Source: Nocardia asteroides (GTDB taxonomy: Bacteria; Actinomycetota; Actinomycetes; Mycobacteriales; Mycobacteriaceae). From it: DNA of 64,000 nucleotides. Of this stretch, positions 43,842 through 52,297 are shown piece after piece. Below the pieces are notes generated by a model that was given only the letters and a program-made list of their open reading frames with translations, ran no database searches and was not told where the DNA came from. The position numbers were made by a program, and so were the translations under genes. The stretch's first letter is position 1, and every line of letters begins with the position of its first letter. The DNA lies in assembly GCF_900637185.1 (NCBI RefSeq), contig NZ_LR134352.1, positions 1,612,001 through 1,676,000 on the forward strand, read 5' to 3'.

Positions 43842-43943
43842 GTGGAAAACCCTACCGAATACCCGACAGAGGATGTCGTGATTGCTTGCGAGGCTTCCTC
43901 CCGCGCACGGATACCCGTCCGGCGCAGAGTGAATGGAGCTGAA

Positions 43944-44345
43944 GTGGCAGTGCAACGAACCGCGGTCAACCCGGTCACCTGGTCGGTCGAGATGGGATTC
44001 AACCAGGGCGAGCTGGTCTCCGGCCACACCAGGACCCTGTACTGCTCCGGGCAGACCGCCATGACCGAGGACGGCAAACCCGCGCACGAGGGTGACATGG
44101 CGGCCCAGGTCGCGCTGAGCCTGGACAATCTCGAGGCCGTCCTCGCCGCGGCGGACATGTCGCTGGCCGACCTGGTCCGGCTCAACGTCTACACCACCGA
44201 CGTCGACCTGCTCTTCCAGCACTACGGGGTGCTGGCGGCCCGGCTCGGCGCCGCGGGCGTCGCCCCGGCGACCACCATGCTGGGCGTCACCCGCCTGGCG
44301 GTCCCCGGCCAGCTGATCGAACTCGAGGGCACCGCCGTGGCGTGA
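43944..44345 (+). CDS. RidA-family (YjgF/YER057c/UK114) protein
   Basis: 133 aa. RidA proteins hydrolyse reactive enamines and imines formed by PLP enzymes. The hydrophobic core LYCSGQTAMTEDGKPAHEGDM, LDNLEAVLAAADMSLADLVRLNVYTTD and TMLGVTRLAVPGQLIELEGTAV match the fold. The arginine that binds the carboxylate in true RidA (usually in an R-A-C-V or similar context) appears replaced, with VTRLAV at the matching place, so activity is uncertain. GTG start with GGAG six bases before it. Confidence 0.78.
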   Translation: MAVQRTAVNPVTWSVEMGFNQGELVSGHTRTLYCSGQTAMTEDGKPAHEGDMAAQVALSLDNLEAVLAAADMSLADLVRLNVYTTDVDLLFQHYGVLAARLGAAGVAPATTMLGVTRLAVPGQLIELEGTAVA

Positions 44346-44424
44346 CCCAGATCACCGATCCGCCCTGTCATGGATTCGCGGGCTGTCTCGTTCAGAGGTC
44401 ACGCGAATCAGACAGGAGCGAATC

Positions 44425-45591
44425 ATGAAGCACCGCATCGTCGTCCTCGGAGCCGGATACGCCGGGGCGTTCTCCGCCGGCTACCTGGCCCGACAGCTCC
44501 ACTCCGACGACTTCGAGATCACGGTCGTCAACGCCGAACCCGATTTCGTGGAGCGGCTGCGTCTGCATCAGGTGGCGGCGGGCCGGGACCTGCGGCACCG
44601 GCCGCTCGCGGAGGTGTTCGCCGGTACCGGCGTCCGGCTGCGGGTGGCGCGGGTGAGCGGGATCGATGTCGACGACAAGACCGTCACCCTCGCCGACGGC
44701 GACCGGCTCGGCTACGACTCCCTGCTGTACGCCCTCGGCAGCACCGCCGCCGACCACGGCGTTCCCGGTGTCGGCGAGCACGCCTTCCACGTGGCCGCCC
44801 GACCCGCCGCGCTGCGCCTGCGCGCGCACCTGGCGGAGCTGGGGGAGGGCGGCGCGGTCCTGGTGGTCGGCGGCAACCTGACCGCGATCGAGACCGCCAC
44901 CGAACTCGCCGAAGCCCATCCCGGGCTGCGGGTCGCGCTGGCCACCAGCGGTGCGCTGGGCGGCTGGCTCGGCCCGAAGGCTCGCCGTCACCTGCTGCGC
45001 GGATTCGACCGGTTCGGGATCACCGTGCACGAGCACACCACCATCGCGCGCGTCGAACCGCACTCCGCGATCGCCGCCGACGGCACCGTCTTCGCCGCCG
45101 ACGCCACCGTGTGGGCGGCCGGATTCGCGGTGCCGACGATCGCCGCGGCGAGCGGCCTCGACGTGGTGCCCGACGGCCGGATCCGGGTCGACCGGCAGTT
45201 GCGGTCGGTGTCGCATCCGGACGTCTATGTCGCGGGCGACAGCGTCTTCGTGCTCGGCGAGAACGGTCTGCCACTGCCGATGTCGTGCGCGTCGGCCGGA
45301 TTCACCGGCATGCAGGCGACGGCCGCGATCATCGGCGACCTGACCGGGCGCAAGGTCAAGGCGACCTCCCTGAGCTACGTGGGCAACCACATCAGCCTCG
45401 GGCGCAGGGACGCCATCTTCCAGCTGGTCGACGGCGCCGCGCAGGCGAGATCCGGTGCGCTGACCGGTCGTCCGGCGGCCTGGGTGAAAACCGCGATCGT
45501 GGCGGGCAGCGGATGGGCCATCAGCCGCCCGACCTTCGGCAAGCCCGACCACCGCTACCGGCTCGCCGTACCCGACGTGGTCTCCGCCTAG
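44425..45591 (+). CDS. NAD(P)/FAD-dependent oxidoreductase (NDH-2-like)
   Basis: 388 aa with two Rossmann folds: FAD-binding VVLGAGYAGAFSAGYLA at the N-terminus and NAD(P)-binding LVVGGNLTAIETATELAE near residue 150. A late VAGDSVFVLGENG segment closes the FAD site. It resembles type II NADH dehydrogenase-like proteins but lacks clear C-terminal membrane anchors. AGGAGCG precedes the ATG. Ten bases separate it from an ECF sigma gene of the ECF41 type, a class whose targets are often adjacent oxidoreductases. Confidence 0.82.
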   Translation: MKHRIVVLGAGYAGAFSAGYLARQLHSDDFEITVVNAEPDFVERLRLHQVAAGRDLRHRPLAEVFAGTGVRLRVARVSGIDVDDKTVTLADGDRLGYDSLLYALGSTAADHGVPGVGEHAFHVAARPAALRLRAHLAELGEGGAVLVVGGNLTAIETATELAEAHPGLRVALATSGALGGWLGPKARRHLLRGFDRFGITVHEHTTIARVEPHSAIAADGTVFAADATVWAAGFAVPTIAAASGLDVVPDGRIRVDRQLRSVSHPDVYVAGDSVFVLGENGLPLPMSCASAGFTGMQATAAIIGDLTGRKVKATSLSYVGNHISLGRRDAIFQLVDGAAQARSGALTGRPAAWVKTAIVAGSGWAISRPTFGKPDHRYRLAVPDVVSA

Positions 45592-45601
45592 AGTCGGGCG
45601 C

Positions 45602-46537
45602 ATGGACACTGCCACTGTGGCCCGCTTCGAGGCCAGCCGCGACCGGCTGGCCTCGATCGCCTATCGGCTGCTCGGCTCGGCCGCCGACGCCGAGGACACG
45701 GTGCAGGACGCCTTCCTGCGGTGGCAGGCCGCCGATCACGACTACGTGGAAGTGCCGGAGGCGTGGCTCACCAAGATCGTCACCAATCTGGCCGTCGACC
45801 GATTGCGTTCGGCCAAGACCCGGCGCGAACGCGCGGTCGGCACCTGGCTGCCCGAGCCGCTGTTCGACGGTGATCCCATGCTCGGCCCGGCCGACACCGT
45901 CGAGCAGCGGGAATCGGTGACCCTGGCCGTCCTGCTGCTCATGGAGCGGCTCTCGCCCGTCGAACGCGCGGTCTACGTTCTGCGCGAAGCGTTTTCGTAC
46001 ACCCATGCCGAGATCGCCGACATCCTCGACATCACCGAATCCGCCAGCCAGCAGCACGCCCATCGCGCGCGCCGCCACCTCACCGCCGAGCGCGCCACCC
46101 GCGACATCGACCGCGCCGCCGCCCGGCAGATCGTCGAGGCCTTCGTCGCGGCCGCCTCCTCGGGCCGCACCGATCGCCTGATCGCGCTGCTCACCGACGA
46201 TGCCACCGGCATCTCCGACGGTGCGGGCCTGGCGGGCAAGCTCATCCGCTACGCCACGCCGCAGCGCCTCGCCGCCGCCATCCGCACCGGCTTCCGCCCC
46301 ACCCCGGCCAAGCGCCGTCACGCCGGTGGCTCACCGGCGGTCAACGCCGGCCTGATCAACGGTTCGCCCGCGATGATCGTCACCCTCGACGACCGGGTGA
46401 TCGGCATCGCGGTCCTGGACCTGCGCGGCGACAAGATCGCGGCCATCCGCAGCATCGCCACCCCGGATCACCTCACCCGCGTCACGGCCCAGTGGCGGCG
46501 GCACGAGCACGAACCCCCGTTCATCGAAGCCTGGTAA
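45602..46537 (+). CDS. ECF sigma factor, ECF41/SigJ-like with SnoaL-type C-terminus
   Basis: 311 aa. Sigma region 2 (RLLGSAADAEDTVQDAFLRW) and region 4 (LSPVERAVYVLREAFSYTHAEIADILDITESASQQHAHRARR; recognition helix ESASQQHAHRARR) are followed by a C-terminal SnoaL-like domain of about 120 residues. This extension, in place of an anti-sigma gene, is the hallmark of ECF41; a C-terminal RGDKIAAIRSIATPDHL corresponds to the family NPDKL-type motif. ECF41 factors usually drive an adjacent carboxymuconolactone decarboxylase, oxidoreductase or epimerase gene, and an oxidoreductase does precede it here. Confidence 0.85.
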   Translation: MDTATVARFEASRDRLASIAYRLLGSAADAEDTVQDAFLRWQAADHDYVEVPEAWLTKIVTNLAVDRLRSAKTRRERAVGTWLPEPLFDGDPMLGPADTVEQRESVTLAVLLLMERLSPVERAVYVLREAFSYTHAEIADILDITESASQQHAHRARRHLTAERATRDIDRAAARQIVEAFVAAASSGRTDRLIALLTDDATGISDGAGLAGKLIRYATPQRLAAAIRTGFRPTPAKRRHAGGSPAVNAGLINGSPAMIVTLDDRVIGIAVLDLRGDKIAAIRSIATPDHLTRVTAQWRRHEHEPPFIEAW

Positions 46538-46548
46538 CTGCCGCTGCC

Positions 46549-47013
46549 TCACCGGCGGGATTCGGCCGGGTCGAGTTCGTCGAGCAGCCGCTGCATGGTC
46601 GCGCACATCGCGGCGAAGCCTCGCTCGCCGACCGCGGCCGCCCACCGCTGCTCGATACCCGCCACCAGATCGCCCGCGGCCGACTGCAAGGCCCGGCCCC
46701 GCTCGGTGAGATCGATCAGTTTGGCGCGGCCGTCGGCCGGGTCGGGCCTGCGGTAGAGGTAGCCGAGCGTTTCGAGGTCGTTGACCAGCTCCGAAGCGGC
46801 CGCCAGGCTCAGCTGGGCGCGTGCGGCGAGCTCGGTCAACCGCACCCCGCCCATCCGGATGGCGCCGAAGATCTGCAGGTGCGCCTCCCGGATATCCCCG
46901 AACTCGCTCTCGGCGGCGGGTGCCAGCATCTCGCGGCGGAACTCCCGCAGCAGCCGCACCAGGAGCTGCCCGACGGCCAGCCGATCGGCGGGCAGATCCC
47001 TTGACGACGTCAT
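46549..47013 (-). CDS. MarR-family transcriptional regulator
   Basis: 154 aa with a winged helix: IFGAIRMGGVRLTELAARAQ, LSLAAASELVNDLETLGYLYRRPDPADGRAKLIDLTERG. The DGRAKLI wing is the MarR signature. Convergent with the sigma gene (stop codons 11 bp apart) and divergent from an alpha/beta hydrolase, with nested inverted repeats between, so it probably represses both itself and the hydrolase. Confidence 0.88.
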   Translation of the reverse strand: MTSSRDLPADRLAVGQLLVRLLREFRREMLAPAAESEFGDIREAHLQIFGAIRMGGVRLTELAARAQLSLAAASELVNDLETLGYLYRRPDPADGRAKLIDLTERGRALQSAAGDLVAGIEQRWAAAVGERGFAAMCATMQRLLDELDPAESRR

Positions 47014-47036
47014 ACGACCGGAGGATACTACGGTTA

Positions 47037-47056
47037 CCGAAGTTTCGGATCCCGAA
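47037..47056. promoter_or_regulatory. Nested palindromes, candidate MarR operator
   Basis: CCGAA-GT-TTCGG followed by ATC and CCGAA gives two overlapping inverted repeats sharing the central TTCGG. They lie 24 bp before the MarR start and 19 bp before the hydrolase start. Confidence 0.5.
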
Positions 47057-47075
47057 GCAATTGAGCGAGGCGATC

Positions 47076-47927
47076 ATGAGCACGCACACCCCGAACTTCG
47101 TCGGCACCGCGCTCGGCCGGCTCCATGTCGAGCAGATCGGCAGCGGACCGCCGGCCCTGCTGTGGCACAGCCTCTTCGTCGATTCCCGCTCCTGGGACCC
47201 GGTGCTCCCGGCGCTGGCCGCCCATCGACGGCTCGTCGTCGTCGACGGCCCGTGTCACGGCCGCAGCGGCATGCCCGACCACGACTTCACCCTCGACGAC
47301 TGCGCCGCGGCCGCCACCGAAGTCCTCGACCTGCTCGGCATCGACGAACCCGTCGACTGGGTCGGCAACGCCTGGGGCGGCCACGTCGGCCTGGTGCTCG
47401 CCGCGACCAGCCCCGATCGCCTGCGATCGGTGACGACGATCGGCACCCCGATCCAGGCCATCTCCCGCCGGGAACGCCGCACCAAGATCGTCCCCCTGGT
47501 GGCCCTCTACCGACTCGTCGGCCCGAGCTCATTCGTGGTCGGCGCCCTCACCGACTCCCTGCTGGGCACCGCCGCCACCACCGCGGCCCCCGAACAATCC
47601 GCACTGGTCATGAACGCCTTCCGCACCGCCGACCGCCCAGCCATGCGCCGCGCCATGCGCTCGGTCATGCTGAACCGCCCCTCCCTCGACCCCCTCCTCC
47701 CCACCATCACCACCCCCACCCTCATGCTCGCCGCCGCCGACGACCCCATGGGCTGGCACCCCACCGACGCCGAATCCGCCACCGCCACCATGCCGAACGC
47801 CCGCTCCGCCGCCCTCCCCGGCGGCGGCCACATCGCCCCCCTACTCCTGGCCCCCGACCGTCTCACCGACCTGATCGTGGACTTCTGGGAACAGCACAGC
47901 GAGCAGGGATCCGGTCCCGTCAGCTGA
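47076..47927 (+). CDS. Alpha/beta hydrolase
   Basis: 283 aa. The oxyanion strand LLWHSLFVDSRSWDPVLPAL, VVVDGPCHGRSG and late histidine PGGGHIAPL fit a typical alpha/beta hydrolase. At the elbow position the sequence reads VGNAWGGHVGLVL: N-A-W replaces the usual H-S-x, so the nucleophile serine is missing, which points to a non-hydrolytic or altered role. ATG at 47076 with GCGAGG upstream. The longer open frame 5' crosses the MarR operator and is not used. Confidence 0.78.
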   Translation: MSTHTPNFVGTALGRLHVEQIGSGPPALLWHSLFVDSRSWDPVLPALAAHRRLVVVDGPCHGRSGMPDHDFTLDDCAAAATEVLDLLGIDEPVDWVGNAWGGHVGLVLAATSPDRLRSVTTIGTPIQAISRRERRTKIVPLVALYRLVGPSSFVVGALTDSLLGTAATTAAPEQSALVMNAFRTADRPAMRRAMRSVMLNRPSLDPLLPTITTPTLMLAAADDPMGWHPTDAESATATMPNARSAALPGGGHIAPLLLAPDRLTDLIVDFWEQHSEQGSGPVS

Positions 47928-47938
47928 CGAGACACCGC

Positions 47939-49054
47939 TTACATAACGAGCTCATAGGACGTACTGCGCCCACCCGACTGCGATCGGCGGAGGGCTCCGA
48001 TCTCGATGAGTTCGCTGATATCCCGTAGCGCCGTGTCCTGGGACGATTTGGTGAGAATCGCCCACTTTCGGGTGGTGAGTTTGCCCTCGAATCCGTCGAG
48101 CAGTCGGTTGAGCACCATGATCTGCCGCGCGTTCAGGGCGGTCTGATCCCACCGTCGCCAGAACTTCGCCTTCTGGAGCACGGCATCCACGTTCTCGTCG
48201 GCGATCGCCACCGCGCGCTGCACCGTCGTCAGAAACCATCGCAGCCATTCGGTGACGTCGAGAGTGCCGCGCTGTGTGCGTTCGAGGATGTCGTAGTAGG
48301 AATTGCGATCCCGCTGTATCTGCGCCGACACACTGTAGAACCGGCGCGAACTACCGTCTGCCCGCGCAAGAGCCAGATCGCCGAGAGCTCGTGCGATACG
48401 GCCGTTTCCGTCGTCGAACGGGTGGATGGTGACGAACCACAGGTGTGCGATCCCGGCCCGGACGATGGCGGGCGCCGCGGTATCCGACCCGAACCAGTCG
48501 AGTAGCCGCCCCATTTCGTCATCGAGCCGCTCGGCGGGCGGCGCCTCGAAATGCACGCGTTGGCGACCGTAGGGCCCGGACACCACCTCCATCGGCCCGG
48601 CCTCGTCGGTACGCCAGCCGCCGACCCGAACCCGGGAGATCCCGGAGTACCCGGTCGGGAACAATCCGGCATGCCACCCGAACAGCCGCTCCGCTGTGAC
48701 CGGCCGGTCACAGCGGGTAGTGGCATCGAGGGTCATCTCCACGATGCCGTCGACACGTCGATCCGACTGAACCGCGGCGCCGATATCCACCCCGAGCCTG
48801 CGGGCGATCGACGAGCGAACCGAAGCGGCATCGAGCAGTTCCCCCTCGATCTCGCTGCTTTTCACCACGTCGTCTGTCAAGGCCAGCAGGCCCGCGTGGT
48901 CCTTGACCTCGTCCTGGCTGTCGGCGAGCCGCCCGACCAATCGCCCCTGCGCATGGGCGACCTCGGCAATCATCCCGGTCAATGCCCCAACGTCATACCG
49001 GAGCGTCGGCCACTCCGGGTCCTCCCAGATATACCTACGTCGTTCGAGGGGCAT
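47939..49054 (-). CDS. Fic-family protein (AMP transferase), N-terminally self-inhibited
   Basis: 371 aa. The N-terminal YIWEDPEWPTLRYD segment is typical of DUF4172-containing Fic proteins. An inhibitory helix with SSEIEG (S-x-x-x-E-G) lies near residue 66, as in class II Fic enzymes. The catalytic motif HPFDDGNGRIAR is complete. The last 80 residues form a winged-helix-like region (LDGFEGKLTTRKWAILTKSS, then RDISELIEIGALRRSQSGGRST). Predicted to AMPylate proteins, possibly itself; target unknown. A perfect palindrome lies 16 bp upstream of the start codon, and the C-terminal domain could bind it. Confidence 0.87.
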   Translation of the reverse strand: MPLERRRYIWEDPEWPTLRYDVGALTGMIAEVAHAQGRLVGRLADSQDEVKDHAGLLALTDDVVKSSEIEGELLDAASVRSSIARRLGVDIGAAVQSDRRVDGIVEMTLDATTRCDRPVTAERLFGWHAGLFPTGYSGISRVRVGGWRTDEAGPMEVVSGPYGRQRVHFEAPPAERLDDEMGRLLDWFGSDTAAPAIVRAGIAHLWFVTIHPFDDGNGRIARALGDLALARADGSSRRFYSVSAQIQRDRNSYYDILERTQRGTLDVTEWLRWFLTTVQRAVAIADENVDAVLQKAKFWRRWDQTALNARQIMVLNRLLDGFEGKLTTRKWAILTKSSQDTALRDISELIEIGALRRSQSGGRSTSYELVM

Positions 49055-49069
49055 ACGCCGATTCTATGC

Positions 49070-49100
49070 CTTATTCACCGCAAAATCTGCGGTGAATAAG
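49070..49100. promoter_or_regulatory. 13-bp-arm palindrome upstream of fic
   Basis: CTTATTCACCGCA and its exact complement flank a 5-bp centre, AAATC. It begins 16 bp upstream of the fic ATG. AT-rich outer arms and a CCGC core look like an operator; it is not at a gene end of the type that needs a terminator. Confidence 0.65.
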
Positions 49101-49141
49101 TTCGTGTGTCAATCCTGATGGCTCCCCGCGGCCCGAATGGG

Positions 49142-49837
49142 TCAAAGGTCGAAGCTCGTCGTCGTCGGCCAGGGTTTTCCTTGGTAGCGGGGATGCGTGA
49201 GGTGCTCCACCGCATCGATGAGGAAGCGGGACAAGGGTGCCTCGCGATAGTCGACCTTGTTGGTAACCGTGTCGATGGTGATGTGATGGTCGATCGGCTG
49301 TAGCGGGGGATCCGCCCGCGACACGGCTCGGATCCGGTACGTCAGCACCCGGCTGTCCGCCGACACCAGGTCGATTCGCACCTGCCAGGGTTTCGGGTGG
49401 ATCTGTCCGGTCCCGAAATAGGTTGTGACCCAGGATGTCCGATCGAGCAGTAGCGCCGGATGGTCGGGGGGATTCTGTCCGAGGTGGAACACGTGCAGGT
49501 TCCGCTTCTCGACTCCGTAGATCCGGTGTCCACCAGCGGGTTCCGGCGGAAGCCCGCGAGAGGCCCGCTCGGCCGTCTCGCGAGTCAGGCGGCGCTCCTG
49601 CTCGGGATCCGCGCGCTCCTGGCAAACCCAGACCGCCGCCGACTCCCGGACATCGAACTCCCGCTGCGTGCCCAACACCCGCTGAAGGTAGGCGACTACC
49701 TCTTCCTCGGAAGTCGGTGCGGGATCCCGAGGAAGGTCGGCGAGATTCGGACGCTGCGACGGCGATGGTCGCGAACTGTGCGTGCGCGCGGCGACTCGCC
49801 GCAAGAACTCCCGCAGCTTCGCCCGCTCATATGGCAT
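49142..49837 (-). CDS. Hypothetical protein (about 231 aa)
   Basis: No family recognised. The first half is charged and proline-containing; the middle has a PAGGHRIYGVEKRNLHVFHLGQNPP segment and the second half alternates hydrophobic and polar residues (WVTTYFGTGQIHPKPWQVRIDLVSADSRVLTYRIRAV region), suggesting mainly beta structure. No signal peptide or membrane helix. Arginine and proline content with relaxed third-position GC hint at gene content unlike its neighbours. The ATG at 49837 is a guess; GTG and TTG codons lie just before it. Confidence 0.5.
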   Translation of the reverse strand: MPYERAKLREFLRRVAARTHSSRPSPSQRPNLADLPRDPAPTSEEEVVAYLQRVLGTQREFDVRESAAVWVCQERADPEQERRLTRETAERASRGLPPEPAGGHRIYGVEKRNLHVFHLGQNPPDHPALLLDRTSWVTTYFGTGQIHPKPWQVRIDLVSADSRVLTYRIRAVSRADPPLQPIDHHITIDTVTNKVDYREAPLSRFLIDAVEHLTHPRYQGKPWPTTTSFDL

Positions 49838-49867
49838 CCGCACCAACGGTAGCGACCCGTCGGCGGA

Positions 49868-51217
49868 TCAGCGGGCGGGGGAACCCACGATGATGCTGCC
49901 CACGTTGCATTCCTCGAGTTCGTCGAGGCCGGTGGCGGTGGCGAAGGCGGCGGTGTCGCTGAAGCCCTGGGCGACGACGCCGAGGCGCATGGCGGTGGCG
50001 GCCAGGTAGACGGTCTGCATGAAGACGCCGACGTGCTTGAGGATATTGGCGTAGGCGACCTGCTCGTAGCTCCACATGACCCGGCCCGCGCGAGCCGAGA
50101 CCAGCAGCAGCACTTGAGGTTCCGCGCCGCCGGCGAGGGTGGCGGAGGTGGCCTTGAGCAGCTTCTGTACGGCGGGGGAGTCGGCGGGGGCGACAGGGCG
50201 CAGCGCGTGCTCGACCGAGTCGTAGTGGTACATACCGTTGTCCAGGCCTGCGACATCGCGGATCACCGGATAGACCTCGAGCTCGTACGCGCCGCCGCCG
50301 GAGGGGTAGGGGCGCGAGCCGTCCTCGCGGGTGCGGGCGCTGCGGAACAGCAGCTCGCCGAGCTGGGCCGCGGTGATGGGGGCGGCGTCGTCGAAGGCGC
50401 GGGTGGAGACGCGGTCCTCGAGCGCGGCGGTCAGGGCGGGGTCGGACGCGCGCAGGGCGGCCAGGTCGGGGCGCGGCAGCGCGATCGGCGCGCCGGCGAA
50501 GGGCACACGGCGCGCGGGCGGTTCGGGGAAGCGGCCGTCGGCCCAGCGGGTCGGGCCGAAGTCGTCCCAGGTGACGGTGCGGGCGCCGAGCGTGCTGCGG
50601 CGGTGGAACCACAGGTCGGGGGCGTTCCAGGAGCGGGTGGTGAACTCGGTGTCCTCGGCGTCACCGTCGACGAGGAAGCCACACCACTGCAGATCGGCCA
50701 TGAACTGCGACTTCACCGTGGCCGGGACCGGCGAGTCCGCCGCCATCGGGCCGTCGAGCAGGGCCAGCAGCCGCGGATCGTGGATGCGCAGATCGCACCA
50801 GGCGCGCGGGTGCTCCAGCACGAAACCCTGCGAATCACGATGCAGGACGGCGAACTTCGACAGCGCCGCCGACCACGAGGGCAGCGGTGTCTCCGGCCGC
50901 GGCGCGGGCTCGGAGAAGGGGCGGATGCTGTAGAGGTCGCGGCCGCCGTCGCGCACCGTCACCGCCAGCCAGCCGCCGTCGGTGAGTTCACGCATCAGTC
51001 CGGAGATGTCGGCTCCGGCGGCGGCGGTCGTCATCTCGGCCGCCGTCGCCGGGCCCTGGTTGAGCGTCTTGAGTGCTTGCAGCGCGCCGGCCGCCAGTCC
51101 GGTGAGTTTCACGTTGCGCGGCGGGTTCAGCAGCACCGCGCCCGCGGGCGTGGTGAGGCAGGTGACCCCGGCGCGCAGCGCGAATCGGGTCTGGGCGGGG
51201 TAAGCGGAGGCGAGCAC
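49868..51217 (-). CDS. SagB-type nitroreductase-fold dehydrogenase
   Basis: 449 aa. The C-terminal half is a SagB/McbC-like FMN oxidoreductase: STRAFDDAAPITAAQLGELLFRSART from about residue 270, the diagnostic RPYPSGGGAYELEVYPV near 303, GMYHYD, and YANILKHVGVFMQTVYLAATAMRLG towards the end. Residues about 30-100 resemble a PqqD/RRE-like winged helix (LTGLAAGALQALKTLNQGPATAAEM). SagB enzymes oxidise azolines to azoles. It lies 39 bp behind the siderophore-binding lipoprotein gene and should share its iron box. GTG start with AAGGA. I infer a role in making the nocobactin oxazole. Confidence 0.82.
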   Translation of the reverse strand: MLASAYPAQTRFALRAGVTCLTTPAGAVLLNPPRNVKLTGLAAGALQALKTLNQGPATAAEMTTAAAGADISGLMRELTDGGWLAVTVRDGGRDLYSIRPFSEPAPRPETPLPSWSAALSKFAVLHRDSQGFVLEHPRAWCDLRIHDPRLLALLDGPMAADSPVPATVKSQFMADLQWCGFLVDGDAEDTEFTTRSWNAPDLWFHRRSTLGARTVTWDDFGPTRWADGRFPEPPARRVPFAGAPIALPRPDLAALRASDPALTAALEDRVSTRAFDDAAPITAAQLGELLFRSARTREDGSRPYPSGGGAYELEVYPVIRDVAGLDNGMYHYDSVEHALRPVAPADSPAVQKLLKATSATLAGGAEPQVLLLVSARAGRVMWSYEQVAYANILKHVGVFMQTVYLAATAMRLGVVAQGFSDTAAFATATGLDELEECNVGSIIVGSPAR

Positions 51218-51256
51218 TGCGAGTCCTTGCTGGGTCGAACGTCGGTGATCGGGAGG

Positions 51257-52234
51257 CTATTTCGCCGCGGCGGCGAAAGCCGGCCCCAGCTTGTCGAGGA
51301 TGTAGGGCACCGACAGCGCGCTGGGCTGGTTGATCGCGCTGATCTCCTGCGTGGTCAGGAAGACGACCGAACCCTTCTTGACCGACGGCAGCTCGTTGTA
51401 GCCGGGCAGCTGGCGGTACTTCTCGTCCAGGCCGGGGGAGTAGCCGGCCAGCAGCAGGTCGGCGGACAGCTCGTCGACCCGTTCCGGCGACAGCGCCAGG
51501 CGGCCCTGGTTGGCGGGCTGCGCGGTCAGGTTGGCGGGAATGCCCATGCCGAGCTGGGTGAACACCTTGGCCGAGCCGTCGTTGGGGTCGGTCAGCACCA
51601 TCAGCTGCGCGGGGCTGGCCAGCCAGGTACTGGCGAAGGTCTTGCCCTTCAGGCCCGGGTTGGCGGTGGCGATGGCGGCGACCTTGTCGTCGACCTTCTT
51701 GATCACCGCGGCCGCGTCGGATTCCTTGCGCAGCACCTTGCCCAGCGCGGTGACCTGCTCCTGCCACGGGGTGACCGCGTCCTTGGTCAGCGCGGGCAGC
51801 GTCGGCGCGACCTTGGACAGGTCGTCGTAGGTCTTCTGGTCGGCGATGAACGGGTCGACCAGGATGAGGTCGGGTTCGAGGGCGGCGACCTGCTCGGCGA
51901 TATTGCCGGTGGTGTTGAGCGCCTTGCCCGACTTCAGGCTCTCCGGCTCCCACGGCGGGGTGGTCTTGGAGACCGCGGCGACATTGTCGATGTAGCCGAC
52001 GGGCACGACACCCAGCGCCAGCGAGGAGTCCAGCCACTGGTTGCCCAGGGCGACGACCTTCTCCGGCGTGCCGGTGACGGTGGTCTCGCCGCGCGCGTGA
52101 GTGATGGTCACCGGCTCGCCCGAGCCCGTCGCGTCGTCGCTGGAACCGCAGGCGGTGACGCCGAAGGCGAGCGCACCGGCGAACACGGCCACCGCCGCGC
52201 GCCGCCAACCGCGCGTAGTCCGAACAGACGTCAT
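51257..52234 (-). CDS. Ferric-siderophore ABC transporter substrate-binding lipoprotein
   Basis: 325 aa from the ATG at 52234, which has AAGGAGG upstream; the frame to 52291 reaches the iron box and is not the start. Lipoprotein signal peptide: RR-containing n-region, hydrophobic core AAVAVFAGALAFG and lipobox VTAC. The mature part is a FecB/FepB-type binding protein (VTITHARGETTVTGTPEKVVALG, LVDPFIADQKTYDDL). It would capture ferric siderophore outside the membrane. No FecCD-type permease is nearby, so it may feed the IrtAB-like pair or a distant importer. Confidence 0.88.
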   Translation of the reverse strand: MTSVRTTRGWRRAAVAVFAGALAFGVTACGSSDDATGSGEPVTITHARGETTVTGTPEKVVALGNQWLDSSLALGVVPVGYIDNVAAVSKTTPPWEPESLKSGKALNTTGNIAEQVAALEPDLILVDPFIADQKTYDDLSKVAPTLPALTKDAVTPWQEQVTALGKVLRKESDAAAVIKKVDDKVAAIATANPGLKGKTFASTWLASPAQLMVLTDPNDGSAKVFTQLGMGIPANLTAQPANQGRLALSPERVDELSADLLLAGYSPGLDEKYRQLPGYNELPSVKKGSVVFLTTQEISAINQPSALSVPYILDKLGPAFAAAAK

Positions 52235-52297
52235 CGTCGCATCCTCCTTCACCGAGGAAAGGTCCTCGATCGGCTCGTCGAGCCGGTTCAACGTAGG

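Noticed and set aside
43842..44222. N-terminal extension of the WYL regulator to 44222.
   Set aside because: It would run antisense through the RidA-family gene and add 127 residues with no recognisable domain before the helix-turn-helix.
49868..51217. A RiPP (thiazole/oxazole peptide) cluster around the SagB-type gene.
   Set aside because: No cyclodehydratase (YcaO/SagC/D), precursor peptide or exporter lies within reach; the operon partner is a siderophore-binding protein.
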